Source: Tyto alba (taxonomy: Eukaryota > Chordata > Aves > Strigiformes > Tytonidae). Taken from it: a stretch of DNA of 64,000 nucleotides. The DNA is taken from NCBI RefSeq assembly GCF_018691265.1, contig NW_024881321.1:15255387-15319386 (forward strand), written 5' to 3'. Shown here in pieces: positions 1 to 12,596 of the stretch. The translations under genes and the position numbers were made by a program. The notes beneath the pieces were generated by a model that was not told the origin of the DNA, made no database searches, and was given only the letters and a program-made list of their open reading frames with translations. The first letter of the stretch is position 1; each line of letters opens with the position of its first letter.

Positions 1-1379
1 CTGCTACTAACCTTGGACTAGGGGTAATTAAGAACAATAGGAAGTTGAAATAGTTTTTTCAATTCTTTTTAAGTAGTACTTGGAGTAATTACCTCAAATA
101 TTGTTTCTTCAGTGAAGGTTTTCATGTTGGCCAAAGACAAACATCATATTTTTGGGCCTATGAGCTCCAAAACAGTTTTTTTTTAATGTTGTAAACTGAG
201 CTGTTTGCTACATATGAACACATAGTATTCACAAAATTTGAATTTTTTAATACCCTCATATGCACTTCATTGAAAATTTAAAAAACAAAACCAAAAGCAG
301 ATCCCAGCTTTATTCTATCTTTTAAGAGATACTGAACAGTTTAACCTAAAATCTTGATAAATCTGTAAAATAGAAATGGACATCAGTAGACTCATTTTAA
401 AACATAGAAGATTTTTGTTTGTTTTTTCATTTCTCTTAGAACAACATGCATGATAAATACTATAGAATATTGTCATAATATTTGGGAAAATAGTGCTAAA
501 AGAGTTGTTAAAAACAAAAAAATGAACAAGCAAACAAACAAAGCCTGTCAGATTCTGAGTTAATGTTACTGTTATTTCATTACTGTCATATAAGAAATCC
601 TAGTGCAATATCTACGCTGTGGTTACACTTTTGCAAATACACATAAAGAATATTTATTTCTAATATGTACTCAGAGATGATTTCTCTGTCCTCTTAGCGT
701 CACTTTTATGTCATCCGGCCTCCTTAGAAGTTGATCGGAAAAACAAAGTTCATTTCATATATTTCAGCATACTTCAGCACCCTGTCAATAAACAAGCAGT
801 TTGAAGCATCCACTGCTACAAGCTATATCCAGACCTGGGGATAAGGACTGAATGAAGGGTCATCAGTGACTGGAGAAGATAGAAATCTGTAGCCTTTATC
901 CAAAATGGCACAACTATTGTGACCAGCATATAAAATGCTTGTTCCCTTCATCAAACTGAAACTCTTACCTACAACACATTGTCATCACAAAATAATCAGA
1001 AAATAATCACTGGAAATTACTCTCTTTGGCCCTGATCATTTTGAAATATAATCTCACCTTCATGCTGCTGGATAATTTTATGTGTTTTGTAATTTCTAAC
1101 TGTAAAGATATCATGAAAGGTATGTTCAGATACTGTAAAACATTGCTCTAGGAGAAGGGGTTTCTTCTGTACAATCTCGAAACAGAGTATATATATATCT
1201 ATCCAAAATGCTACAACTCATCTTGTGTTGATCATGCAAAAATACCAATTTGAAAGAGAAAGAAGGAAGTGTATGATTTGTGAAATATTTTCCTCACAAT
1301 AAGAACTTACTATGTGCCTGAGAAATGATCAAAGATAATTCCAAAGTTAAATATCAAAGGCTACTCATGATCTTACAAG
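1..1379. other. AT-rich intergenic DNA, nothing recognised
   Basis: No coding frame with family character and no recognisable repeat was seen here. The open frames are short and rich in Asn, Lys, Phe and Ile, as expected by chance in AT-rich DNA. Confidence 0.6.
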
Positions 1380-2345
1380 GGCCTTCTAACTGAGTGGCAA
1401 ACCCCTGCATGCAACACTCTTCTGAATGGAACACAAGATACCATTGCTGCAAGGACACATTGTTTCTTCATGTCGAGCTTGATTTCTACCCTGACCCTCA
1501 GGTCCTCTGCAGATCTTTCCAGATGATCAATCAACAGACTGTGCCGGTGCATGGGGTTGTTCCTCCACAAATGTAGAATATTGTGCTTCCCTTTGTTATA
1601 TTTTATGAGATTCCTCTCTGCTCAGTTCTCCTGCCTGTTACGGTCCTAATGATTGGCAGCACATCCACCCAGTGTATCAATCAACCACTCCTCCCACCTT
1701 CCTACCTTCTGCAAACTGGATGAGAATGCACTCTGTTCTGTCATCAATTAAGAAGTTAAAGACATTGATCCCATTACTGAGCCCTGGAGTACATCACTAG
1801 AGACTGACCTCCAGCTGGACTTTGTGCTGCTGTTCACAACCTTCTGAGCCCAGCAGTTCAGCCAGTTTTGAGTCCACCTCATTGTACACTTACTTACTCC
1901 GTATTTCATCAACTTGTCAGTGAGGACATTATGGGACATGTTGCCAAATCCTTACTGAAGTCAAAATAAACATTTACTGCTCTCCACCAAGCCATCCACC
2001 TAGCCAGTCATTGCATTCTAAAAGACAATCAAGTTGGTTTGGCATGATTTTACCTTTGCAAACCCATACTGACAATTCTCAATCACCTTCTTGTCTTTCA
2101 TCTCTTGGAAAAGTTTTCCAGGATTAATTTTTCATCACCTTCCTAGTCATCGAGGTGAGGCTAACCGTCCTGGAGTTCCTTGGATCCTCCTTCTTGTGTT
2201 TCTTGAAGATAGAAGTGACATTTCCTATTTCCAGACCATTGGAACCTCTTCTACTTGTCATGACCTTTCAAAGACAATAAAGACTTGTGTCACAATGACA
2301 TCAACCAGCTTCCTCACCACTCATGAATGTCTCTTCTGTTAGATT
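1380..2345 (-). mobile_element. Degraded CR1 LINE fragment (ORF2 reverse transcriptase region)
   Basis: The plus strand reads like the complement of an avian CR1 ORF2. It has stretches equivalent to 'cttgctgcaagg...', 'gtgcatggggttgttcctcc', 'cattgatcccattactgagc' and 'ggcatgattttacctttgc', in the order expected for a minus-strand copy. It covers the C-terminal part of the reverse transcriptase domain upward. No long frame survives, and several indels break it, so this is an old 5'- and 3'-truncated copy. The identification rests on recognised word order, not on an alignment. Confidence 0.75.
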
Positions 2346-2439
2346 CCACGGACTTGTGTATGTCCAATTTATTTATATGTTCCTTAATGTGAACCTCCTC
2401 TACCTAGGATAAACGTTTGTTACCTGAAGAAACGTTTGT

Positions 2440-3010
2440 TGTTGCCCTTCATGTCTCTCACCACAGCTTCAATTCAATTTCAATTGAATTGAAATTCCGT
2501 CACAGTGTGCATGCCCTGGAGCCAAAAGCAGCCTCCTTTTATGATGCCAAAGTTACATATTCATCAGTCCTAATACATATGCATTATAATTCTGGGAATA
2601 GGGAGGGAATATTACAATTAATGCTGATAAATCATTAACATATCCCCGCCCCAAGTCCCTCCCCATCACACCTGTGCAATGTCTCTTGGTGGTTGTAGGC
2701 AGGGGTCTTCTGATGAAGGCTCATAGTCTTCTTCATTGTGTTTGCTAGTTGACCCTCATTTTCACGCAGACTCAGTTTCGTAGTTACACACATCTCGTCC
2801 TTCAGGCCTTGTCGGATGTGATTTATTGCTAACTTGCAGCTCCTTTATCTTGGTGGCTCAGTAGTTCCTTCCTTATCTCAAGGACGATGGTGGGCTCATC
2901 CTGTTTTTCTCTCGTTTACTTGCGAGGGTTATCTAGTTAATGTTTTCTTGAGAGACTATCTGGTTAACGTCTCTCCATTCATACATCACTGGGGAAATAA
3001 TAACATCGAA
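2440..3010 (-). mobile_element. Probable old retroviral LTR or LTR fragment
   Basis: Read on the minus strand, this stretch has an LTR-like arrangement: a GC-moderate U3-like part with GGGGAGGGACTTGGGGCGGGG (here split over 2640-2660), then a CATAAAAGG TATA-like box near 2535-2545, then a G/C-containing downstream part. Its base composition differs from the AT-rich flanks. I could not fix TG...CA ends or a target duplication, so the boundaries and the family are uncertain. Confidence 0.4.
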
Positions 3011-4713
3011 GATAATTTTTTATGAAAACTTCATCTGTTTTGTCATGAAGAGAAAAAAAAAAAAAGCTGTAAAATATTTAAATCAGTACATATTAGTATC
3101 CTAATTACATCAGATAAGTATTTGAGTAAATTGGGAAAAATATTGCAAGCATATATATGTATCAGAAAAAATTTCAGATAAAATTATCATTTATCTAACA
3201 AAAGATGAAAAATAAAAATTAAAAAAAATATTTTTGAAAAGTCTACTTGCTTTCAGTAAAAAAAACAGAAAAAAAATCCCCTCAGCAGTGCCCCAACATG
3301 TAGGCAACCATAAAATGAAATAGTTTAATATTCAAGATTATACTCAGTTAACTTTGTTATCATGTTTCCAGTGGTTATCTAGATTGGGAAATGGATTCTG
3401 AGCAGGCTGCTCGAAAATTAAAGGCAAATCCCTCAAAGAACAGAATTGCCCTCAAAAATGTTGAAGACAGGAAATCTTCTTGATTTTGATCATTTAACAT
3501 CTAGTTCATATTCCTAAAACACAATTGTTTTACTCTTCAAAATTAAGTGCATTTGATGATGCAGAGAATAAGTAAATTTGCAGTTCCTCTGGTTAAACTT
3601 ATTTCATCACATGAGACAGGTAATATTAACAACAATAACAACAAAGAAAGCAAAATATATTAATCTGTTCATTTGTCCTTTTCCTAGAAATCTTTGTTGT
3701 TTGTTTGTTTGTTTTCTGGTGAGTTGTCTTTTTCAAACTGGATGGAAGACAATGGACTTTTGGTAATCTTAAAGTTTTTTCAGTAGGGAGATGATACATG
3801 ACTTAAACCACAGTGCAAAACCTGTGATGTAAGACTAAATAATTTTTCCCATGATCTTCCATCACAGAAAAGTGAATTTTACACTTCCTATGTGCTCTAT
3901 CTTTATGCAGGCTCATGTCTGCTGTCATATTCTGAACAATTGTGAACATAGAGTATATGATCATAAACATTGTAACTTCGCTGAAGTAATTTAGACAAGA
4001 CAGCCAAGAATGTCCCATAGATATAGATTCTGATGGAAACTGAAAAGCAATAAAAAATTATAAGGTGTTTCAGTAGACACAGTAACTAGTGATATTAGAA
4101 GTAAGAAGGTTTAAATTCAAAGTTACAAAAAAAAAAAAAATAATCCAGGTTTTCTGCTATTGCCTGTAAAAAAAAAAAAAAAAAACAAAACAGGTAAATA
4201 AATCCCCATTTCTTTAAAAAATACCTTTTTTTTTTTTTTCCCATGGGACATTTCAAAACAAAACAATGTAGCAATTTCCTTATAACTTTGTCCATATCTA
4301 AAATTACACAAATTAAATAATTTCCATGTCTGAAATAATAATGTATTTCAGGTATCTTTTGAAAATTATTTTAGTTGTAGTATGTGTTTTGACAATATAG
4401 TTCACCTAAATATGTTTATTAGTCAAGAAATTAAAAATAATCTTAGAGTGGTCTAAAGAAAATTAGCTGTATTTAGTTGACAGTATTTTGTATGAAGAAC
4501 ATAAAATAAAACATAAAAAATTCTGGATTATTCTAACTTTTTGAGAGCAAACACTAAGAAGCTACTGACTGAAATGGTAGCATTTAACAGACAAACTTTC
4601 TGTAAGCATTTCAAAATTTCATTTGATGTTTAAACAAAATCTTTTTATACACCTACATAGTTGACTTTGACAAGTTAAAATCTTGTTCTACCAGTCATTT
4701 CTGAGTACTTTGT
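3011..4713. other. AT-rich intergenic DNA with A/T homopolymer runs
   Basis: Contains poly(A)/poly(T) runs near 3052-3065, 4127-4140, 4169-4185 and 4228-4239, and a short (TTTG) tract near 3696-3714. No gene or named repeat was recognised. Confidence 0.6.
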
Positions 4714-5058
4714 TGTCCTGGGTTTGAGTGGGTGGGGTTTTTTGGTGGCAGGGGAGGGGGCTACAGCGGTGGCCCCCTGTGAGAAGCTTCTCGAAGTTCC
4801 CCTGGCTCCAAGTCGGCCCCACCTCTGCACCAAGGCCGAGCCAATCAGCTGTGCCTCTGCAATAATGTATTTAAGAAGGGACCTGGAAGTAGGAGTCAGA
4901 CTTGTGAGGAGGAGTTATGACATCTATGTGAACACCAAGGTCAATGGAGGAACACAGGAAGAAAGTGAGGGAGGTGTGCCAGAGCAGAGACACCCTGTAT
5001 CCTGTGGTGAGATGGCAGGGTGGCCCCTCCTTCTGCCAGCCATGAGGGTCGATGGTGG

Positions 5059-5063
5059 AGCAG
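5059..5063. repeat. 5-bp target site duplication, left copy
   Basis: AGCAG directly before the inner LTR. It is matched by AGCAG at 5998-6002 directly after it. Confidence 0.8.
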
Positions 5064-5997
5064 TGTCCTGGGTTGAGTGAGTGGTGGAGTTTTTGGTGGC
5101 AGGGGAGGGGGCTATCGGGGCGGCCCCCTGTGAGAAGCTTCTCGAAGCTCCCCCAGCTCCACGTCAGCTCCACTTCTGTTTGGGAAATTGAGCCAATCAG
5201 CTGCACCTCTGCGATAACGTATTTAAGAAGGGACGTGGTGATGGGTAGTCGGACTTGTGAGGAGGAGTTGCTGCAGCTGCATGAACACCAAGGTCAGTGG
5301 AGGAACGGAGGAAGAAAGGAGGGGGGAGGTGTGCCGGAGCAGAGACCCCCTTGTATCCTGTAGTGAGACGGCAGGGCGGCCCCGTGAAGATCTACGGTGG
5401 AGCAGACATTGATTTACAGCCTGTTGTTCCTGCTCGGCTAATCAAGGTGCTGTGCCCGAAGAAGGCCGGGGTCTCATGGGAAAAGGTAGCCCCACTGCTG
5501 TAATTCAGCACTGGGAGGATTGCAGCATGCGGGGGAGTCCCACGCCGGAGCAGCTCGGGAAGGGCTGCCGCCGTGGGAGAGAATCCAGTCGGAGGAAGTT
5601 AGTGATCCATGATGGAGCAGTGTGGGGCTCCCTCCCCTGACTGCACCCCCCATTACCTGCCCCTGCGCCACTGGGGGAGGAGGTAGAGATATCAGGAGCA
5701 GAGCTGAGCCCGGGAAGAAGGGAGGGGTGGGGGGAAGGTGTTCTCAAGATGTGACAATGCTTCTCACTGTCCTACTCTGTTATGTGTTGTTAGTGTCTGT
5801 AATAAATGTATGTTTTTTTTTTTTTCTTTCCCTAACGAGTCTGCCTTTTGCTCGTGATCATAAAAGGGGGATTTTCCCCCATCCCAGTCCTATCTTGAAC
5901 CCCAAGCCTGGCTCTCTGTCCCTTCTCATTGCCGGAGGGGAAGGGAGAGAGAGGTGCTGCATTGTGGTTGGCTGTCAATCAGGCCTGAACCACGACA
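5064..5997 (+). mobile_element. Inner ERVL-type solo LTR (complete, 5-bp target duplication)
   Basis: This LTR starts TGTCCTGGG at 5064 and ends CCACGACA at 5997, so it has TG...CA termini and is 934 bp long. The five bases before it (5059-5063) and after it (5998-6002) are both AGCAG, a target duplication of the size expected for ERVL elements. It has a TATTTAAG promoter-like box near 5220 and an AATAAA near 5801. There is no internal retroviral sequence, so it is a solo LTR left by recombination. The host site is another LTR of the same family. Confidence 0.85.
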
Positions 5998-6002
5998 AGC
6001 AG
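5998..6002. repeat. 5-bp target site duplication, right copy
   Basis: AGCAG directly after the inner LTR end CACGACA, pairing with 5059-5063. Confidence 0.8.
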
Positions 6003-6715
6003 ACACTGATTTATGGCCTGTGGGGGGCCCCATACAACCATTTAAGGTGGCTGTACCTGAAGGAGGCCAGGAACCTGTGGGAAGAAGCAGCCATGACTAT
6101 TGTAGTTTGGCTCTGGGAGGATTGCAGCATACGTGGATGTCCCATGCTGAAGCATCTCGGGAAGGGCTGCAGCCCATGGGAAGGACTCCAGTTGGAGAAA
6201 GTTGGTGACCCACATCAGAGCAGTGAGGGAAAGGCTGCAGCCCATGGGAATGATTCATGTCAGAGAAAGCTTGTGGAGGACTGTCTCCTGTGAGAGGGGG
6301 ACCACAATGGAGCAGGGGGAGAAGTTCCAGAATCTCCCCCCACTGAAGATGGAAGAAGCAGCAGCACTGACTGCACCTCCCCATTCCCTGCCCATGTGCC
6401 GCTGGGGGGAGGAGGGGAGGAAGTAGAGATATCAAGAGCAGAGCTGAGCCCGGGAAGAAGGGAGGGGTGGGGAGAAGGCATTTTCAAGTGGTAATGTTTC
6501 TCACTGTCCTACTCTGTCTGTTAAGTGTTGTTCTTGTTAGTGTCTGTATTAAACTTATGGGTTTTTTCTTCCCCTAACAAGTTTGCTTTTTGCCTGTGAC
6601 CGTAATGAGTGATTTATCCCTCCCTGTCCTATCTCAAATACCAAGCCTGTGCTTATTTTCTCCTCAGTGCTGTGAGGAAAGGGGAGAGTGAACATCTGTG
6701 TAGTGCTCAGTTGCC

Positions 6716-9541
6716 CTCATATACCGTCATATTTTCCACTGATTTAATTTTTAATTTATTTGTTGATTACTATCTCCCATTGTATCTACTGTCTAGTTAT
6801 AATTTAAATACAAAGAATAACAAACTCCTATTTATTTTTTACATGATATCTGATAATGTGTGCTTTAACTTGCATAACCTTTTATTTTTTTCTCCAAAAT
6901 TTTTGCAAATAATATGAATATGCATTTCAAAGGACTAGTATATATGAAACATTTATATTTTGTAATGGTGACTATGAAAAAGGTTTCTTCCCACTGTAAA
7001 GACAAGTGACTTCTGAACTGAACTCAGAATCAAAAGAGGAACCTTGAAACAATTCACTCTACCTATTTCAAGCCACTTTGACAGTTGCTAACTGGAGAAA
7101 CACAAACCCTCAGAAGATCCAGAGAAATACTTTTAAACAGACAGACATTTGTAAATATGGATTTTAATGATAACAGATTTTTTTTTTTTTTTTTTTTTAA
7201 TAAACCAGGCAACTATGGGATATGGTCCACTATGTCATGTAATTAAATTTCAGTGACTACCCCAGCAAGACTCCCTTTGTACTATCAGGCCTTTTAAATT
7301 GCCACAATTATTTGACAGCCACTAGAAGATGACAACTATGTATAGATATGAAAAATTACTGAAGTTGATACATCCTGGTTTATTGCCACAGGCTTGAATT
7401 AGAAAAATGTTATTTTCACCAGAATTAATTTTTTATTTTGTCTGCTTTCCATTCAAGTCTACTGCTACAATAAGAATCAGGTTTCTGGTCCTTATTTTAT
7501 GAAAATAAACCCTTCATCACATTGATTCTCTGTATATTTGACCATGACCATAGCATATCATTAGGCCTCTTCTTTTCAGTTATGTGAAGTTTGACTGAGT
7601 TTTATTATCAATTGAAAATGTTCACTGATAATAGAATTAATAGAGCTTTCAATGTTTAAAAAAAATTAGTCTAGAAAGTCTGCTGTTCAGTTGATTTGAT
7701 TGCTACTGCAGTATTTGAGTTACAAGTGAAACTTTCCTACCCACTGAATGATAGAATCCTTTCTACGGACATAAAATATTTTATTAAGTATGCTGAAACC
7801 AGAGGATAAATGTCAAACAGTATTTGTCATCCATCCTATGAATTATTAAATGCTTTCTCCCTCACTGCTAACAGATAGCAGGCAGCCATTCAGGATGGCA
7901 GGAGTCTCTAAAATGGCAGATGAAATTTGCTCTAGTAGAGGAAAATAATGTTTTATAAAAGTCTGTATTTAAAGGACATTCTTGGCAGAAGTATTAACAG
8001 GGTAACTGATGAGTGAATCAGAAAAATTAAAGCATTTTATTACAAATATTTAGGGAGGAAAAAGGGGAGCATTTTTTGGGCTGTGGTAGCTAAAGACAGG
8101 AAAAGGGTAGAAGCACAGAACTGAGTGTAGAGCCTGTATGGTCTTTAACTATAAGAGTACATGGTACCTTTAGCTTATCAGAGAATCACCCTAGACAATG
8201 CCTATAGTGGCAAGTAATTTCGCTCAATACAAACAGACTAGAAGATTGGAATTATTGCTTGTAATGTTCTTACCTCTACACAATTTTTAAATTAGTATTT
8301 TTACATGAAACTAGATATAGTCTGATTCATAGGACTGAAGAACCCTCAAGCACTTGACCAAACATTCAAAAGTCCATTCATTGATTCAAAGGTCCTTTTT
8401 CTCCATTAGGGTGAGGAGCACAATTTGTATGTATTTGGAGAAGAGCTTGCAGCTCCATTTATTCCAAAAGGAATCTAATTCATACGTACCAGAACTTTTC
8501 CATGAATTGAACATGGCAGTGGGGGTCAATCAGTGGATTTATTACAAAACTGGGCCAAAATATTCAGAGATATCCCCAGGCTTCTTCTAAAACTGGTGAT
8601 GAAAAGAAACAGAAAACAGTATAAAATAATCTATAACTTTCCTTGGATGACCCTATTTCATTTTTCTGACTCCAGAGGGACTGTACAAAGACATTGTACC
8701 CTTCCTCCCTCACTACTTTTATCTCCTCTCTTCTGTCTTATCTCCTCCACTATGAAATTTCAGCTGTAAATGATAATGATTAAATAACCACCTACAATGT
8801 TCTGTTATGGTTTATGATGTCATTAGAAGTCCTTAGCAGAACTGATTGTTTATTTAGCATTGCTAACCATTTTTTGAGGGTGATACCTCTGAAAATAAAT
8901 CAGATTTATTTGAACTGCTGCTACATGATAGAGACTTATGTTGCATTTTATGAGTTTTAATACATGCAATACCATGCTTTCACACTATTCTGTGAATTAC
9001 TTCAGTTCATATATCTTTTCTGTTAAAGAATATATTACAATAACTCAACAAACCCTGAGCTACGCTCTATTCCTGAAATCAGTGCGATTTAAAAACCTGA
9101 AGTTTGTTGTGCTGTTGATTAATAAAGGTAACTTTAAGGTAAACTTAAGCATTGTCTTAGTGTCTTGCAAAATAAGATTCCATTAAATAAATTTGACATG
9201 CCTGAGTTTAGAATCTGTTAATATGAATTTAAAATATAAATGTGTTGCACAACATGGCAAGTTAGTTTTAAGATGCAAGATGAGAGAAAAATATTTAGTT
9301 TCAAAAGTGTTCTGGTAAGTTACACTTTTGTTAGTAAATTTAATAGCTGAAGTACTTCTTAGAGTGTGAAAAACGATGACCGGGAATATAAGTATTTGAG
9401 TTATGTTGATTGCATATATGTAAGATTGAATCTTTGCCTCTTCGGGTTAATTCTATCTGCTCTCATAAAACAGGTGACATACTTGGAAATACTTGTTGAC
9501 TATGGTTTTACGTTTTTAGACTTTTATTCTAACTTTTTACA
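6716..9541. other. AT-rich intergenic DNA
   Basis: No gene recognised. It contains a T run of about 20 near 7179-7198. Frames of 78-102 codons in this stretch show no domain features. Confidence 0.6.
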
Positions 9542-9982
9542 TTCCAGCAGTTACATCATAAAACGTATGTTAACGAAGTCTCTCATATCCCCTATCATGC
9601 CCCAGTCTCTGGGAAAATTGAGCGGTATAATGGGCTACTAAAGACCATGCTGAGAGAAAAGGGAGGCTTAAATTTTAAGCATTGGGACACACATTTAACA
9701 AAGGCCACCTGGTTAGTCAATACTAGAGGATCTGCCAACCAGGCTGGCCCTGACCAGTCAAACAGTCTACGTACTGTAGATGGAGATAGAGTCCTGGTAG
9801 AGCACTCTAAAAACATGCTGGGGAAGACTGTCTGGGTTATTCCTACTTCAGGTAAAGGTAAACCCATATGTGAAATTACCTTTGCCCAAGGACCCGGGTG
9901 CACTTTGTGGGTAATGCAGAAGGACGGGGACGTCCGATGTGTGCATCAAGGGGACTTAATGTTAGGTGAAAATAGCCAGTAA
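9542..9982 (+). pseudogene. ERVL integrase remnant (end of core and C-terminal domain)
   Basis: An open frame of 146 codons ending at 9982 carries the C-terminal end of a class III (ERVL-type) integrase. The motif SGKIERYNGLLKT near 9608-9646 holds the third catalytic residue (the Glu) of the D,D-35-E core, and HIPYHAP lies just before it. The C-terminal domain follows, ending LGENSQ. The Zn-binding region, the first two catalytic aspartates, RNase H and RT are absent: the sequence upstream of 9542 is unrelated AT-rich DNA, so the provirus is 5'-truncated. No env follows, as is usual for ERVL. The remaining frame is open, but the piece cannot make a working enzyme. Confidence 0.85.
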
Positions 9983-10463
9983 ACTGTATTAAATTAATCA
10001 CCACACCACCCTATCAATGCTTTGTTATGGTTGATACATATTAGGCTAATGGCATCATATTAATGAAGGCAAACATGAACTTGGATAAAGTTAGGACAGG
10101 TTTCAGCAACTGATGCCCAGCAACTGCCTCAGACTGTGAATACAGACAGCGTCAGATACATCACCTACCAGCTCCAACTGCAACAGAGGCTGCATGCCAT
10201 CCTCCTGCCAGGTCCAAGGACACCTCTGCCCTACTGACTGAGCATTGTTCCTCCTGCCTGAAGGGACTATTATGACAGATGGAACCCAAAGCTATGGACC
10301 AAATGAACTCAGGATACATTCTGCAGTGATGGCCCATGGACTGAGGGAATGACATCTGTGTGCACATGTCTATGACCAAGGAAGAGGAGAGTAATTAATT
10401 AGAATGTATTAGAAATGTGGAATGTGAGCATAACATAAATGATATGGAATAAGGGGTGGATAC
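9983..10463 (+). mobile_element. ERVL 3' non-coding region
   Basis: This lies between the integrase stop and the 3' LTR. It has no coding frame of note. The stretch from about 10040 to 10463 is clearly alignable with the complement of 30047-30520, including 'tgacagatggaacccaaa', 'catcatattaa' and 'ggaataaggggtggatac'. It is therefore a genuine part of the ERVL internal region and not random flank. It ends in a purine-rich tract just before the LTR. Confidence 0.75.
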
Positions 10464-10956
10464 TGTCCTGGTTCAGGCTGTAATAGAGTTCCTGTTGGTT
10501 TAGCAGTGGGAGGAGTGCTGCAGCACACTGAGACCCCAGGGGCTCCCCAGGTCCCAGTGCCCTCACCTGTGTGCGGGGGCGGGGGGAGCACAGCTGGAGT
10601 GCCAGGCCCAGATTGGCTGATATCCCATGTCATGTGACATTATGCTCACTATATAAAGGAAGGAGTGAGCTGGGAGGGGCTCTCACTTGCACAGAGTGTT
10701 GCCATGGCATCTTTGTGTTTGGGATCACCAGCCAGGAGCAGGTGGGTGTTGGTTGGTGGGTGGTGAGCAGCTGTATTGTACGTTACCCGCTGATACTGCT
10801 GTCACCGTATTATTCTGTTTCTGTTATTAAACTTTTTTTATCTCAACCCCTCGAGTCTCCCTTTGCCCCTCCGATTCCCTCCCCATTCCCAAGTGGGGGG
10901 AGGGTAGGTGAGTGGCTGCATGGTATTTAGCTGCTGACCAGGCTCAAACCATGACA
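10464..10956 (+). mobile_element. ERVL 3' LTR
   Basis: A 493-bp LTR with TG...CA ends, opening TGTCCTGGTTCAGGC and closing AAACCATGACA. A TATAAA lies at 10652-10657 and an ATTAAA polyadenylation-type signal near 10826. It directly follows the integrase remnant and 3' non-coding region in the same orientation, so it is a 3' LTR and not a solo LTR. The element at 22853-23283 (minus) is the same family. Confidence 0.85.
10652..10657 (+). promoter_or_regulatory. TATA box of the ERVL 3' LTR
   Basis: TATAAA following the GC-rich U3 of this LTR. The same box is present at the matching position in the related LTR at 23092-23097 (minus). Confidence 0.55.
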
Positions 10957-12596
10957 CAGGTAACGGACAGAAGAAATAACAGCTTTACCAATGGCAACAA
11001 GAAGTCACCATTACCTGTCTGTTTCTGTTTCATTCATTTGTTGATATTTTCCATGGTCATGTCAGAATCTCCAGATTATGTTTGAGAAAGAGGTCTTTTT
11101 TTAATACAATAACATGTAACCAGAATCAGAGCCAAAAATTGTTTGTGTACAGGGTTCACAAGTTACTGGTCACAGCAAGCGACCTTGGAATTTGAAAACA
11201 TCATCCAGCCAAGTGAGCAATATTGGATTTGTGTCAGAAATGTAAAATATTTAAAGACAAATAATAGAGGATCACAGGCAATTCCAGTGTAGTGTGTGTG
11301 GATAGTTTGGCAGCTCTTAGATTTACAGCACCACAGTTCCATGTATGTGGGCATAAAACAGTCAAGTTGTTCTATAGCAGGTGTAATAATGGGCTTACAG
11401 GTCATTTAAAAAGGAATATGCAACAAGGACACATTTTCCCTAAGGAAAGACATAAATAAGAACAAAACATTTTTTTGAAGAAAGAGTAATGCCCTGCATT
11501 TAACCTGTCAAAACACATTCCCTTCTCTGTATTTCATTTTCTTCATTGTTCTATATAGTCATTTTTTGATGAATTATTCTGATGTTTTCCCTTGAATACC
11601 CTTCCCTAGCAGGCCATTAGATACATTTATTATTCTTCAGAAGCCAAATTACTTCTCGAAGTCTGCATAATATCAATGTGTTTTGACTTCTGTGTATGCT
11701 ACCTTACAGTGTTATCAGCCAGATAGATTCAAGTTTATATAGTTTCTTTGTGTTGTTTAAATTATGTTGTCATTATATCGATGTTTATTTTCATACTCAC
11801 ATGTGCACAAAACAAACTAACCATGCAACCAAAAAGGTACAGTCACAGTATAAATGGTAAGTTTAAACACTGGAAACAGGACAGTGCAAAACTAAGGTGT
11901 TAACTCAAGTCACACACGTTGGGCCAAATTTCCCATTGGCCAGCTGCACAGTGGATTGATAGCCCAAAGTGAACATTGTGCTTAGTTTCCCTCTGGGCCT
12001 AAACCACAACACAGGGTTTTATACACCAAGCCTGTAGTTCTGCAGGTGGGATTCATCTCACCATTACTCTGAGTGCGTACATGATAGGTGCCTATATGTG
12101 GTTCTGATATCCTAGCTCCCATTTTTGGAGATAGGAATCTAGTCAATACAGTTCTTTGTTTCTAGAGAGGTATTCAATAGATCAAACAGGTAGGGAGAAA
12201 TTTAATTGACAGCGCTGATTACATTACCAGTGACAATAATGTAAATTCAGACATCTAATCTCATGTTCATACACCTAGTCTTATGTAGACACCTAAATTT
12301 AGATGAACTGGATTTCTACCTTGTATGTCTACATGAACATTTTTCTGAACTTATTGGTATACTGTGCAACAATAAAGCAGTTTCAGCAACAGGTGCACTT
12401 CTATGAACAAGATAAAGACCAAGATTTAGCTCAGCTAAGTTTTATGCTTCTGATGAAGGTACTCAAGTTAGGAATGTAGTTGGCCTATGGGTTCTATAAA
12501 GGCAATACAGACAATTGAGGAACTTGAAAGGACAAATCCACTTTCCCAGGCTTCCAGACTTTGCCATAGTATTTATGGATATACTATGAACATAGT
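10957..12596. other. Intergenic DNA with a possible LTR end near 11930-12013
   Basis: Mostly featureless. The stretch 'cttagtttccctctgggcc' followed by 'taaaccacaaca' near 11981-12012 resembles the 3' end of ERVL-type LTRs. The rest of such an LTR is not recognisable, so this is only a hint of an ancient fragment. Confidence 0.4.
12591..12596. repeat. 6-bp target site duplication, left copy
   Basis: CATAGT, repeated at 13061-13066, brackets the class II solo LTR exactly. Confidence 0.85.

Larger units (their letters stand above)
4714..6715 (+). mobile_element. Outer ERVL-type solo LTR, split by an inner LTR of the same family
   Basis: The outer element begins TGTCCTGGGTTTGAGTGG at 4714 and runs to 5063. 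It resumes at 5998 and fades out near 6715, where the expected ...CAACA end is not seen. The 5' part carries a TATTTAAG box near 4868, and the 3' part has a polyadenylation-type ATTAAA near 6547. The 5' part (4714-5063) matches the start of the inner LTR, and the 3' part (5998-6715) matches its second half, so together they make one LTR. The outer 3' part is longer than the inner one and carries extra repeated text such as 'gctgcagcccatggga' (twice, near 6169 and 6236). Confidence 0.75.

Noticed and set aside
4724..6293. Open frames of 103-223 codons in the GC-richer block
   Set aside because: They lie entirely within the nested ERVL LTRs, change frame between the two LTR copies and have no domain features.
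4714..6715. Tandem duplication of LTR halves by unequal crossing-over
   Set aside because: The breakpoints are the exact TG and CA ends of one LTR with matching AGCAG repeats, so nested insertion explains it better.
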